Positions 30,315 to 42,095 of a stretch of 64,000 nucleotides of DNA are shown here, in pieces. Each line of letters starts with the position of its first letter. Position 1 is the stretch's first letter. The notes beneath the pieces were generated by a model. It did no database searches. It was not told where the DNA came from and saw only the letters and a list, made by a program, of their open reading frames with translations. The stretch is taken from contig JACCIC010000150.1 of the NCBI GenBank assembly GCA_018907035.1, forward strand, positions 858,501-922,500, written 5' to 3'. The translations under genes were made by a program, and so were the position numbers. Source of the stretch: Sycobia sp. Sy_11 (Eukaryota > Arthropoda > Insecta > Hymenoptera > Epichrysomallidae).

Positions 30315-31768
30315 TTATAAATCAGTTTCAGAATTCTGATTATCAAGCATTTGACATGGAACTAAAACTAATTTTGGAACCATTCCTGGCAGATTTGAAT
30401 ATTTGTGTAGACTTTCTAAACTACTTTGCTTACAATGTTGAGTTTCAGCTTCTATAACAATTTTACAGATATCCATTTTTATATCTGCTTGAGCTTTAGC
30501 GGGTAATTTCTTAACAGTTTGAGCAATACTTTTAAAAAATTTATCTACATTATCTTTAGAATCAAATAAATTCTTTTGGCAAATCAATTCATCTTTAAAG
30601 TTTTGATTATTTTGAGTTGTTGCTGGTTGATTGGATGCTATAATTGAGGAAGATTTTATCATTTTTGGAGTCACATTAGAACTACTATCGTCTTCAAGTT
30701 TTATTTTTTTTGGTCTTATTTTTCTGAATTTAGATTGAATTTGCTTTGCATAAGCATCAATCGTCAATTGCTGCAAAGTACTATTACTATTATTTGGTAA
30801 TATTATGTTAGTATTATTATTTTCTTGATATTCTACAGAAGATTTTTTTATGCTATCATTTGTCCTTATATCTTCTTCGAGTACTTCTAAATATTCTCTA
30901 TAGTCATCTTCTTCATCATTATTGTCTAATTGTTCTAGAAGATCCTGAGAATCAATAATTTCGGTATTAATGTCATTGATGTATTCCTCAGTCAGTTCAA
31001 CATATTGTGCTTCATAATTAGTTTCATAGGGAAATTTAAGAAATTTTAAATGATCTTCAAATATCCACTTCTTTCTTCTTAAACTTTTAGATGATTTGTT
31101 TTTATATTTTAATATTCGACAATAAGTATCTCTTAAATTTTTCCATTTTAGTTTAATCCAACTTGCTGTAATTTTTTAAATATAACATAAATAGATTAAT
31201 TATATTAAATTTTAAAATAAGACTCAAACTAAAACAATTATTTAAAAATTTTAATACATGAATGTAGCTATACGTATTATTTAAAAATAATATTTATGTA
31301 ATTAAGTGTTAGCAAAAACTGCAAGAAGAATGAAATTTATACATTTTAATACTCCACACATTTAAAATTTTTCACAAATATTAAAACTTAATTTTAGCAA
31401 GATACTTTTCTAATGACTATAGATATGTAAATGATCTATAAATATATGTTTAACTTATATCTTCTGCTAACAAGTTTTAGTTGCTTTACATGAAAATCTG
31501 AGATTATATGTTGAGATAGATTTAAAATTATTTAAAATTCATTTAAAATTAATCTATTATTTTTGGGATAAAAAAATTAAATATATTTTATAATTTACTT
31601 ACAATCCAAATTTAATTCATAGGCTATCCGTTTCCATACTTTTTGGCGAAATTCCTGCAATTTAATAGCATTTCCCTTAACTTCTGGAATATATAAAACT
31701 GGATGTTGTTTTATAGCTTCAATAATTTTCAAAGAAATTTTATGCGAATCTGAGAAATTTGAGCACAT
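30315..31768 (-). CDS. MADF-BESS domain protein, two exons
   Basis: Exon 1 is 31768-31603 and exon 2 is 31165-30315; together 339 codons including the stop. The donor GATT|GTAAGT and acceptor ATTACAG|CAAG fit consensus and join D-S-S in frame. The N-terminal MADF domain is KIIEAIKQHPVLY … VWKRIAYELNL across the intron, then WIKLKWKNLRDTYCR and KKWIFEDHLKFL. An acidic middle (DNNDEEDDYREYLEVLEED) and a basic stretch (RKIRPKKIKLEDD) follow. A BESS motif lies near residues 260-295 (DKFFKSIAQTVKKLPAKAQ). MADF binds DNA and BESS mediates protein contacts, so this is a nuclear regulator of the Adf-1/Stwl kind. The ATG is the first after an in-frame stop; an upstream exon cannot be excluded. The function of this paralogue is unknown. 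Confidence 0.82.
31166..31602 (-). other. Intron of the MADF-BESS gene
   Basis: 437-bp AT-rich intron with GTAAGT donor (minus strand) and ACAG acceptor; it splits the MADF domain between the first and second halves. No other feature seen. Confidence 0.8.
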
Positions 31769-32249
31769 TATATTTAAAAGTTTCTGAACATTTTTCTTCA
31801 ACACTTATATACTCTTAATAGATGTTTTTATAAAATATTTTATGCATCATGTCATAAGAGTCATATATACATAACCCAATACCGTTCAAAACATAGGGAC
31901 AATACAGAGTAGGTACTAGTAGGCACTATCAATGAAGATACACATGAATAGAAGTATAAAAACCATATATAAAGCGTCAACTCCGAAATAATTTACTGAT
32001 CCAACATACAGATGGCACAACCATTTCGAACTACGACCCAGATAACATCGCGCCAGCGTATTATCGGCAATGCTTAGCACGCTTTGCGACTTGCAATCTT
32101 AAGTATTGATGGCCAAGTACAAGACCATTTTCCGACAAATTATAAACAAAACTTGCCAGCAAAACAGGTCAGCGCATTGCAGGTGTCAATATTTGCAGTA
32201 TTGCCAATAATTTTATGAGTTCATTGATTTATATTATTAAATAAATTAT

Positions 32250-32260
<11 letters not shown>
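31769..32260. other. Upstream region of the MADF-BESS gene
   Basis: No coding signal. The promoter of the minus-strand MADF-BESS gene should be here, but no clear core element is seen. Confidence 0.35.

Positions 32261-32305
<45 letters not shown>
32261..32305. repeat. (CA)n microsatellite
   Basis: About 22 uninterrupted CA units abutting the left end of the inverted-repeat element. Confidence 0.95.
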
Positions 32306-32307
<2 letters not shown>

Positions 32308-33169
32308 GTCCCAGATATAACTGCTCATATTAGCAGCATGCTATCGGCAAATAAAAGTTATGTGTAAATATTAATATGCATGTAGGTATATTTTGAATAA
32401 TTTTTGCAGTACGGGTCCATGTCTGTGAGCCAATCAGGGTTCAGAGAAGTAGGTCATCGTCTGCGAGCAAGGAAAAGGAGGTCAAACGAAGAGAAACGAG
32501 GCGAAGTCGAGCGTTTAAAATCGTATAAAATAATTCTGAAGGTATTGCATAAGCCCTATAAGATCATTTTATCCGATCTTTATCAATCAAAGTTCCTTGC
32601 AATCGGTATTTTTACCAATTTTGCATGTGATTATCAAATATTTATTTTTCAATCTTTGTAGCATTTTGAATATTCAGTTGGACATTTGTTTTTATAAAAC
32701 ACACGGGTACGTTCGCGGTCAGTTCGTCCGCGCCAGCGAAACATTCGCCTTTTCTTCATTATTTCCAATTCAGTGGAGTGGGTTATTATAAAAAAGGTAG
32801 TTTGACAAAAAATATGGGCAGGGACCGATGTAAACGAAGAAACATAATGTTTATTTGAAGACGCGTGAACTTCGCTTCGTCAATGCATCTGTATATCCAA
32901 TCAGTTACTCGAGCGTTGACAATGGCCAGGAAAAATAAAAACTACTGGTCTTTGCCGTGTTTGTTCGACTTCACCTCGTTTCCCTTCCTTTGACCTTCTT
33001 TTTCTCGTTCGCAGGCAATGACCTACTTCTCTGAGCCCTGATTTGCTCACAGACATGGGCCCGTACTGCAAAAACTATAAAAAATGGACCTACATGAATA
33101 TTAATATTTACACATAACTTTTCCTTGCCAATACCATGCCGCTAATATGAGCAGTTATATCTGGGACAC
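32306..33169. mobile_element. 864-bp terminal-inverted-repeat element, non-autonomous
   Basis: Long inverted repeats of about 205-210 bp (32306-32516 and 32964-33169), roughly 85 percent alike, beginning GTGTCCCAGATATAACTGC. The centre has no transposase. It is flanked by (CA)n on the left and (TA)n on the right, which hides any target duplication. Part of the centre (32513-32655) matches the palindromic repeat at 1.6-1.8 kb. It fits a foldback or MITE-type DNA transposon of unknown superfamily. Confidence 0.8.
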
Positions 33170-33214
<45 letters not shown>

Positions 33215-33413
33215 CATTATATATTAAAAATAAAAATACAGAATATAAGAGCTCCCCTCACTGTGTGTGTGCGCGCGCGTGCGTGTCGCCAGTTATAGGA
33301 CAAAATAACATTTATTTTGCACGAAATCCCCTGTAATAACGCGCAGCCGGCCACGTGCTGTTGACACTCTTCAGCAGTCATCTATACCGCCTGGAGGCGA
33401 GTAGATCTGCCAC

Positions 33414-33502
<89 letters not shown>

Positions 33503-33590
33503 TATATAAAAATCCTGTTTTTCCATTCCCGAACTAAAGAAAAGGGTAAGAAATTAATCTATGTAAATATTATTTCATAAATTAATTCTG
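33170..33590. repeat. (TA)n-rich interval
   Basis: TA arrays near 33172-33210 and 33419-33498, separated by a GT/GC-alternating segment (GTGTGTGTGCGCGCGCGTGCG, 33262-33282). No gene. Confidence 0.8.
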
Positions 33591-34977
33591 TGTTTTAGTC
33601 GGGACGAACAGGCCGCGCGATTCCCGCAACAGGAAGTCTTTTTCCGATTAAAAAACTTGCAATGGCCAGTTCGCCGTAAAAAGTCAATTTCCTCGACCAA
33701 TAAAAGAAGGGGAGGAAATTCGCAAATTCCACTCCCCTTCCGCTGCGGCTTCTAACACTTCTCATTCATAACACGGAATCAACGTATTCTCGGGTTCCAA
33801 TCTGATGAGATTCGCGCATAGCAGTCTCTCGAACGTATTATAACAATTTATTCATTGATTCAACCTATTATAAATTTATTCGCACGCATTATTATCGGAT
33901 ATTTCTCTCAACAAAAGAGGGTTCGCCTGGCGATCACGTTCGAAAATTGGCACGATATTCACCGCGACCGCGATTACATTCTACTATTCGCGCTAATACT
34001 CTTACTGGCTTTCTCGCCTCGACAACTAAAATTTCGGAAACACTTGGAAACCGGGTCTTACGGTGTTCGTTCTCCCTGGCGCCGATGAAACTCTCCGAAG
34101 TGGGTCTTGTTCCGGACAATGGGACGGACCCCGCTTTTTTACGGCTCGGTGGATTTCACGTCCATGAACTCCCTCCTGAATCCGGGGATCAACTCGACTC
34201 CTAGGGATGCTACTCCCCGACACTATCACGAATAGATCGTGATGACGTGGTGGCTAGCTTGCGCTCACCCGTGAAGGTACCCTCGATTTCCCACTTGCTG
34301 ACACACGCAAACGATACACTCCCTTAACTTCGCCCGGTGCCTCACCACAAAGCACCTTTTTACCCATTAACAACTATACTCACGACTCTACAGACGACCC
34401 ACTGCCTCATTCCACGACTGTTCGGTACCACCCACCACAAAACATTCATGCAAAACATTTTCCGCGAGCTCTTGACGTTTGAAAAACCGCTGTTGACGGC
34501 GCGAGCCGGCCAATCCACGTACGCCGCTCACACTTTTTCATCACGTGATCGCTACACTAAATCACACTCAAATATGTATATACCACACCAACGTCCACTA
34601 TATTATAATACTTTACTCTTCTCTCTCTCTCTCTCTCTCTCAGATACACATATACAGACGCGTGCGCACACACATAGACAAATCCAAACGTGCGCTCGCA
34701 CGCACACGCGCTCTCACTGTCTCTCTCTCTTCTCTCTCTCTCTCTCTGTCTCTCTTCGGTAATACACCGCGTTTCGGACCTCGTCCACTTTTCGGCTGAC
34801 GCTGCTCCTCAGCTGGGCCAGACGTGCGCAGCCGGGGGGAGGCCTTCGTCAATGCGCACGTTCTCATTCCGCTCAGAGCCGACGATGCCAAAGACAAAGA
34901 AAGCCCTTTTTTCTTACGCCCACGAAGGTGTTTGCGGCCTTTCCTTGTGATACCGTCACAAGTTATGATATATTACA
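33591..34977. other. GC-richer block of unknown nature, possible LTR
   Basis: About 1.4 kb of higher GC than its surroundings with a (CT)n tract at 34619-34640 and 34720-34754. CTTGTGA…TCACAAG forms a hairpin near 34944-34962. On the minus strand it could run from TGTAATATATC to AAAACACA, the TG…CA ends of an LTR, and it lies downstream of a minus-strand BEL/Pao element, but no second copy exists here. A host promoter is the alternative. No ORF in it looks real. Confidence 0.3.
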
Positions 34978-36102
34978 GGTGAGTGAGCCCCGAATCCTGC
35001 CTTTTAGGCTTGTATAGAAACAAATAAAGGAAAATCAGAATTCATAAAAATAATAGAAATTTTAATATTAAGGAGAAGGAACGTATATGATGGTGTGGAT
35101 TCAATAAATAGCGCTAAATTTAGTTTTAATGTTTATTTAATTTTATATCGTGAGGCATAAAAAAACCTCCACTCGGTGAGTGGAGGAAAAAGTCTTTGTT
35201 TAACCAACGGAGTTTATTATTTCACGCAAGCTCGATTAAGATTACACACTTGATTTATATAGACGCTTTATCAACAGAAATATCGCATATCTTACTTACT
35301 GATTCAGTTCTACACACTTTATCACACAATACGCATACAATGGAGTACTCTAGCGCGTTACCTGACTATGGCGAAGAGCGATTTTACAGAGGATGACGTG
35401 CCAAACAGGAGGAAGAAGATTCCACAAGTCACCTCCTGCTCTGTGCCGTGGTTTCGACGTCTCGGGAACGGATGCAGTCCTTGCCACAGACAGCAGCCAC
35501 CGGGCACAATTGCCGCCGGGAACTTCCTCGGAGCGATGTCTCCATAGGATCTAGTGTCCTGTCCCGCCAATACGCTTGCTATTTAGTCCGTTTATTCGCG
35601 CATCATGAGCACACAAAATATACATGCTTGTAATCTAATGAACTTAAACTATTTATCTACTGATTAGCGTAAGGTAATATAAATATGCAAAATAAATATA
35701 ACATGAAATATAACTAAATATAATTAAAAGTAATCAATAGAAAGAAGGATGCGTAACCGAATAAAACTAAAGAGCGAAGCGCGTGGGAAGTCTCGCACGA
35801 AACTGGAAACAACGTCTACTCTGAATCTCGCACCAAGTGAAGTAGACATTGTTTGCAGCGAAGCCTTCATCAAGAAAAAAAGGAGAGAGGAGGGTTTCCC
35901 TGCGTCTGGAGAAATTTAGTGCACGAAAAATGTCGTAAATGAAAGGTTCGTAACTTAATAAAAGTGTCGAAGCAGGCTCTCAATGTGTCCTGCACGTGAT
36001 CGGGAGATGCCCGTCATTCTTACCTTCTAATTATTGCTTAGAGAGCCGAGCGAGAAAACGCACTGCGTGAACATTTCTGCTCACCATCGTCCTATGGACG
36101 AA
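34978..36102. other. Non-coding interval, probably 3' end or LTR of the BEL/Pao element
   Basis: On the minus strand the BEL polyprotein ends near 36103 and this sequence follows. A perfect inverted repeat CCTCCACTC/GAGTGGAGG at 35167-35187 has a 3-nt loop. Sequence near 35360-36080 has LTR-like composition, but the borders cannot be set from one copy. Confidence 0.35.
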
Positions 36103-37127
36103 TTAAGATGTTTTGTATTTATCTGTCTTGTCGGCTGTTGTCTTCTTCAGTGTACAGCGGAGCCAGCCGGGCGATATGTCTACGAACTGTACTTGACGCC
36201 GTTCGAACCATAACGACACGCACGTGTCCGTCGGCACCAGGGTAGATCTCTGTAATACCGCCCAAGGGCCACTTGGTTCCCAGACATCGGTCATCTTTTA
36301 GTAGCACTAATTGCCCTATGGCAAAGTTTTTGGTTGCCTTTCTCTACTTTCCCCTCTCCTGTAGATGTTGTAAATACTCGGCCGCCCAACGTCTCCAGAA
36401 TTGGTTTCTGATTGTCTCCAATAACTGAAAGCGTCTAAGACGACCTTCAGGAACAATCGGTGGTTCTTCATCCGGAACGCTGGCTGCTGTTTCATCAATT
36501 AAGAAGTGCGAGGGGATGAGTGCATCCAAGTCTTCTATGTCGTCGGTGAGCGGGCATAATGGTCATCAATTAAGGTAGGCTTCAATTTCACTCAGAGTGG
36601 TCGAAAATTCCTTGAAGGTGAGCAGGTGCTCACCGAACGCACGCTTAAGGTTGACGGACTGAACGCCAGCCTCCCAAATCCCTCCATAGTGTCGCTGTTC
36701 AGATTTCGGCACGCTCCTCTTCTGCTGACGAATGTTCTATACGCCAATATGAATGTAGCCGTCGTGAGATCACTTACCACCTCAGGTGAATAGCGCGAGT
36801 TGTAAAGCATACGAACAAAGCAATATAATCTTTGTAAGCTCGTCAGCCGCGCCCCTTTGTCGTATGGATCTGAAATGGTACGGCGTAATCGACGCCTGAG
36901 GTAGTAAACGGCCGCGCTGGGGTTAATCGGTTCGCAGGTAGCGCGCCCATCAGTTGGCTACCTAGTCGGGGATTGACGCGCTGACATTTAATGTAGGTTC
37001 GGATCGCGGATTTAACTAGCTGTCGTCTACCTAAAATCCATTCTAGTTGTATTACAGTGTTCCATGTTAATGTTGGTCCACCATGGAGATAAATTTTATG
37101 AGCATACTTTATAAAAAGTCGGCTCAC
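36103..37127 (-). pseudogene. pol: BEL/Pao integrase
   Basis: 37127-36843: zinc region and core start (IYLHGGPTLTWN, YIKCQRVNP, LMGALPANRLTPARPF, GVDYAVPF with the first catalytic Asp). 36810-36592: VVSDLTTATFILAYRTFVSRRG. 36529-36103: DALIPSHFLIDE, FWRRWAAEYLQHLQ and the C-terminal box VLLKDDRCLGTKWPLG with GHVRVVMVRTAS. Frames change between each piece, and the second catalytic Asp/Glu region is damaged. Confidence 0.85.
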
Positions 37128-37140
37128 ATTTGACAGACGC

Positions 37141-37661
37141 GGCAGAATCGGCAGATGTTTTTTCTCATACGGCAGGTACGATTGCGCAAGTCGCCTCCGC
37201 CATGCGAAGGATTCCGTCTGTTTCGGTCAAAAGCAGATTGAGTTTGCATAGCGCGATGCCCTTTGCAAGTGATATACCGGCGCATATAAGTTCGAGCTCT
37301 GCGGTGAAAGCGTACACCTGTGCTAAACGTATAATTATGTTTCGTGCTCCTGTAAGTTCCGCGGCAGTGAGAGGCCAATAAGCCGGTCCAGATCAGTTTT
37401 TTGTCTGCGAATGGATAGCAAGGGTCTCATGCACGACGCGTATTAGTCGAGTTAGAGTCAAGAAGCGATTCAGTATTTCTAGCTCATTCGCCGATGTGCT
37501 TGCGTGCGTGATTTGCACATTATTGTTTTTCTGAGGTCAGTTCTCGGTAGGCGCTGACAGCCAGTCAGGTCCATGCACCATAAGCTTGATTCGCGCAATT
37601 CAATCGGGGTCGCTCCTCGCGACGCAACATCAGCCGGATTTTCTTTAGTGGGAATGTATTT
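37141..37661 (-). pseudogene. pol: BEL/Pao RNase H end and integrase leader
   Basis: 37661-37565 reads KYIPTKENPADVASRGATP, the hallmark box that ends BEL RNase H. 37380-37141 reads LTAAELTGARNIIIRLAQ, GIALCKLNLLL and TDGILRM, the linker before the integrase zinc domain, with a frame change near 37170. Confidence 0.75.
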
Positions 37662-37885
37662 CTACTTTGCGTCAGGCAATTCTGTTTGAATGCGGGAAAT
37701 CCGATTCGCCACGAATGTCTTCCAATGGCATGGATGCTTGTTCAACCATCTGAGTACGATTTCACTGTCACTATACATATACACGGGAAGATTTTTAATG
37801 AAATCCAAGGTCTTCAAATGGCAAACAAGCTTCGCGAGTCTTTCGTTTTTAATACACCGAAGTCAAATTTGTCTTCCGTCGAATT

Positions 37886-38820
37886 CTAGTGCACTCCTAA
37901 CGTTTGGACGCGTTCATCACGATCAATAGATTTAGATCGTGTGACTTCGTTGCCTTGTATATGAGCGGGAAGTATTTTAGGATCGTTCGCGGCCCATTTA
38001 TCTAATTGAATTCCCGCTGTTTTAAGTATCTTAAGAAGCTGATTTCGCTTCTTCACCGCGAATTCGAAGTCGTTGGCACCGGCGAACATATCGTCCATGT
38101 ACGCATTTCGCTCAAGGCAACAAGCGCCTAAAGGTAAATGCGCGCACTCGTCATTCGCTAACTGGAGCAACGTTCGCATGGCGAGAAATGGATCATCGTT
38201 TATCCCGTATGTTACCGTATTTAAACGAAATTCGATTGGTGGGTCATTCTTGCTCGGTGACCAGACTATCCTTTGCAGTTCACGATCCGACGGCGTTATG
38301 CCCATTTGTCGGTATATTTTTACGATATCCGCGGTGAACGCGAATCGATATTTACACCAGTTAAGAAGGATTAATCCGAGATCCTTTTGAAGAGCGGAGC
38401 CGGTAAACAAAAAATCATTTAACGTTTGTTTTCCCTTTGTTTTACGCGAGGCATCGAGCACGATTCTAATTTTTCCGTTATGTTCGACAGCGTGATGCGG
38501 TAAATATGCGGGATTCGCGACATATGTCCGAGTTGCTCGTAAACGCTCATAGAGTCTCGGTAAGCAGTCGCTAACGCGGGTTTATTCTCAAATCTACGAT
38601 GCACGCAGTTTAAGGAACATAATGCCATTTGTCGTCTTTCCATTTCCACCTCAGGTAGATGTTTCTTTAGGGGGAGACGAACAGTAAAGTGGCCATCGAT
38701 TCCTCGCTGGCGCGTCTCCGCAAATTGTTTTTCACAAAGTTCGTCCTCCGGCTTTAGATTTGAAGGCGATGTTTCTTTAAGTAGCCAAAAATGTTCTAAT
38801 AACCCGTGCAAATCGTCCAT
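37886..38820 (-). pseudogene. pol: BEL/Pao reverse transcriptase
   Basis: Two overlapping frames. 38820-38419 holds the pre-RT segment (HGLLEHFWLLKE, DGHFTVRLPLKKHLPE, YEQLGHMSRIP), and 38461-37886 the RT core (LDASRKTKGKQTLND, FTADIVKIYRQMGI, FRLNTVTYGIN, NAYMDDMFAGAND with the YMDD catalytic pair). The frame changes once near 38440. The core frame is open for 191 codons, so the element is only moderately old. Confidence 0.88.
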
Positions 38821-39210
38821 GGGAGCAACGTGAAATATTTTACGACGGCTCTGAACTGGAGATAGTCCAAGCCAGCAACGTATTTTGAGCTATTAGCTTG
38901 GAGAGGGGAGATATCGGAGTCCCGGTCTTAATAGCATGCCATAAACATATGCACCTAGAATCACGTCTACCGAATCCGAAATATAAAACTGCGGGTCGGC
39001 AAGCTGTAAGTTTTCAAACACGTTTAAAATCAGTCCGACCATACTATGTGCAGGCAAATGCTGAAGTAAGACGCGGTAGAATGAGGGCCTCGGTTTCGAG
39101 TTGGAAATACAGATTTAAGCGCGAGCATATTATAAAGCTGGCCTTCCCCCGAGCGACCTCAGCAGCATTACCTCCGACCACGGCCAATGGTACCCCAACG
39201 CTTTGATGTT

Positions 39211-39556
39211 TCAGGCCGAGCAATTATACGCTCGCTTCAGTAACAACCCTTCGGAGCCTTGATCCAAAAGTGCCCGCACGCGCGTATGAACGCCGTTCGG
39301 ACTTTTTAAAATTACCTGAGCCGTCGCAAGGATGATCGAATATTTTGGTGTTGAAGCTGAGAGAGTATGCACATTCATATCTGCGGAAATGTCGGGTACT
39401 ACCATTTCCTCCCGGAAGTTTTGAGGAGGAAGAGTGGGCGTAGACGGTGTTCGAGATTTTCCCTGGAAATGGAGGAGTGAGTGGTGTTTATCTCTACATC
39501 TAATACATCGCCCGTTTGACGTGCAATCTCTGCAATTATGGCGCCCTGAATACAAA
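39211..39556 (-). pseudogene. BEL/Pao Gag zinc knuckle and protease
   Basis: HNCRDCTSNGRCIRCRDKHHSLLH is the Pao-type knuckle. IILATAQVILKSPNG and RALLDQGSE are the BEL protease start, in which DQG replaces DTG as is normal for this superfamily. The frame ends early and the rest of the protease (38.9-39.2 kb) is out of frame. Confidence 0.8.
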
Positions 39557-39938
39557 TATCAATTCCAATTCATATTCGTAAGTAATTATATAACAAAATT
39601 AGGAGATATAACTAAATATGTGTAGATTGTATTTTATACTACCATTTTTACTGTAGTTTTTACATATAAAAGATATTTCATGTCTCAAAAGAACATGAAG
39701 CGTGCAAGCACGCAGTTCATGTGTATATATACCAGATATAATAAACAGTATTCCATAAATGAGTCGTGCATTTCGGCTTGCGTCTTTTTATCAAAATATC
39801 ATCTATTGTAATACCTCCGAGTGAGACAGACATCGAAAATTTTTACTACATCTAATTTTATTGCTTTGACAATTATCGAACAAAATCAGTCTATTGTATA
39901 TATTATATTTATGTCGTAAGGGCCCTCGAATAAAATTG

Positions 39939-39976
<38 letters not shown>

Positions 39977-40893
39977 TTAAAATATTTGAACATTTTAGTG
40001 CTATTCAAGTCTTTTTTAAATTATAGATTTGGGTTTCAGGTGCGGACTTCGAAAGAACGCTCACCGAAACGCCCCCATTCGATATTGCTGAAAATTTATG
40101 TACTTATGTTTTTTGCGGTACTTATTACGAATATTATAGTGCTTTTTGCGGAAATTGAATTTTCATGGCGAAATCAATTCAGAAAGCATAAAAATGGTTG
40201 TTTTTAGTATGTAACTCGGAAAATCAGAATATTTTTAAATACATTTTTCAAAAAAGAGTTGTACTTTTTATAAAAGCGCATCTTTTTTGTTTTATTCATT
40301 TTTTTAGTACAACCAATGTTTCGTAGTATCCGGAACTAGAGGTCGGGAGCTCACATGCGGACGTATGTACGGGTGTAAGAGGAGAGAAACTTTTGGATCT
40401 TGAAGGTAAAATACGTAGATGCGTAAACATTTTGTTGATTGAAATATGTTTCAGAATTTCACAAGACGTATTTAATAAAAGATTCACATTTACTTCAACT
40501 AAACTAAATTTAAATTAAACTAAATTTTTATTAAAAAATTAAAATTAAACTAATTTTTAAATATGTTTTTAAATTTTTCGTACTTTATTTGATCAATTTG
40601 AATAGCCTTCATTATTCTATTTATTTTATGGAATTTGCGATTCCAATTTCATTTCTACCATAAGCCTCTACGATATTCAAAAAATATAAATGTACAAATT
40701 TAAGTTTTGTAAAAAAAATTTTTTTTTCCTCGTAAGGAATTGGAAAATCACGTGGCAGAAAACCAGCCGGATAAACGAGTGATTATTACTTGGCCTTACA
40801 GGATTTGTAGAAAAAAAGTACAAAGGCGCCGATGGACTGCGATTTAACTTTATTATTTGTAAAGGAATAATACTAATTCTATCGGAGCGATTT
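39557..40893. other. AT-rich stretch, no gene
   Basis: A (TA)n array near 39943-39974. A 148-bp interval bounded by TGTCTCA and TGAGACA (39681-39829) with an AATAAA inside looks slightly LTR-like, but nothing supports it. No coding signal. Confidence 0.4.
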
Positions 40894-41092
40894 TTTTTAA
40901 TGTTATTTAACGTCGCTCTATATATGCTTCCAAATATCGGTACTAATCAGCGACGGAGATCTACAATGTGTTTGTAAACAAAGCACATGTAAATTATTAC
41001 AGTGATACTTGTGTCAATCGGCGGAGACCGGGATTTGAACTCGGATCAACTTACTAGTCCGTCGCTCTAGCGATCAAGCTATCGTAGACTTC
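40894..41092 (-). mobile_element. tRNA-derived SINE with target-site duplication
   Basis: On the minus strand it starts with a tRNA-like head: box A (TAGCTTGATCGCTAGAGCG) and box B (GAGTTCAAATCCCGG) are 30-35 nt apart as in tRNA genes. An unrelated body and an A-rich end follow. It is flanked by ATCGGAGCGATTT (40881-40893) and ATCGGAGCAATTT (41093-41105), a 13-bp target duplication with one mismatch. The anticodon stem does not pair properly, so it is not a working tRNA gene. Confidence 0.78.
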
Positions 41093-41105
41093 ATCGGAGC
41101 AATTT

Positions 41106-41830
41106 AAATGTCAAAAATGCAAGTCCTCCTTGAAGACATGAATGCGACTTTCTCGATGCATGCGTTAGAAATACTCAGTTCTCCGAAATAAGAAAAGAGC
41201 AACAGAAAATAATTAAATAATAATAAAATAATAATAATAAAATCAATTAGGTAAATAAGGAAGGACTTCATCGCTAGTTATAGAAGAGGAATATCTTCAA
41301 ATTTTATAACTGGAAAAACATTTTCGCATCTTAAACAAATCAATTTGTTAAATAATCAACAATCAAAAAAAATTCATTTTCTGCTTTATAGACACAGCCC
41401 TGAGCAAATATACACTGAATGGGGTAGATTATGTTTATGTGAATGTAAAAACATTTAATAAAATATATACATGGAATAAATAAATAACATAAATAATGCA
41501 GAAGTCGTTTCCAAGCTTGACATGCAAATTAAGTAACGATATTCACAGAAGAAATAAGCTTGAAAATTATCCTATAATGAATGATGGTGACAATTTAAAT
41601 ATTGTAAATAATAGAAACTAAATTCTATATTGAGAGGGGGCGACTCGATCGTGAATCATCTTTAACATCTTCATAGACATCTTAAAAATGCTTAAACCAC
41701 TTAAATACATATGAACGCGATAAACATTTATTGTTATACACTTGCTTCAAGACATTTTAAGTTTCAGTTACAGTTTTTCTCAGTTCCATGTAAAATTTTA
41801 CAACAATTCGTTGTTATATTGCTACATCGG
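41106..41830. other. AT-rich stretch, no gene
   Basis: No coding or repeat signal recognised. Confidence 0.4.
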
Positions 41831-42095
41831 TCATTTTTCCGGTAAAACAAAAAAATTTTCTTTTTGGGAAGTGCCGAGTCTCTTTACCACTTTGGTCCAG
41901 ATCGTAGCATACGGATATGCTTCGGACCTAGCCTTTATGAGATCACTTACTTCCATTCCGTATCTCGACCCCAATGCCACAGTTACAGCATTAAATTTTG
42001 CTTCTTTTGATGTTACGCTGAACCCTTCGAAATCAAAAACAAAATCATACCTCAGGATCATTTGCGATAAATTCTGGTAGTTTTACGCGGATGAC
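41831..42095 (-). pseudogene. Gypsy Gag fragment (CsRn1/Kabuki-like lineage)
   Basis: Minus-strand translation VFDFEGFSVTSKEAKFNAVT, VALGSRYGMEVSDLIKA and TIWTKVVKRLGTSQKE follows the Gag pattern of these Gypsy elements: W-x-x-x-E-x-x-F, then ‘K-F-x-x-V-x-x-L-x-x-R-Y-x-x-E-V-x-D-I’, then ‘L-K-x-x-L-x-x-R-L-x-x-S-x-x-E’. It may come from the same lineage as the relic at 2.4-3.9 kb. The plus-strand open frame over it is a shadow. Confidence 0.6.

Larger units (their letters stand above)
36103..39556 (-). mobile_element. Decayed BEL/Pao retrotransposon
   Basis: Read on the minus strand from 39556 down: zinc knuckle and protease, RT, RNase H remnant, integrase. Order and motifs are those of BEL/Pao elements. 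Several frameshifts and gaps separate the pieces, and gag is cut at 39556. No LTR pair was found. Confidence 0.85.

Noticed and set aside
34337..34950. Ser/Leu-rich frames over CT repeats
   Set aside because: Produced by CTCTCT tracts; no protein features.
35167..35187. Perfect hairpin followed (minus strand) by a T run, looking like a rho-independent terminator
   Set aside because: The window is eukaryotic, so such a terminator has no meaning; kept only as an inverted repeat near the BEL element.
39681..39829. Tiny solo LTR or MITE bounded by TGTCTCA and TGAGACA
   Set aside because: Only 7-bp ends, no target duplication, no second copy in the window.
41018..41092. Possible tRNA gene
   Set aside because: Box A and B are present, but the anticodon stem does not pair and the unit is the head of a SINE with target duplications.
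41742..42080. 112-codon plus-strand frame
   Set aside because: The minus strand carries the recognisable Gypsy Gag pattern.
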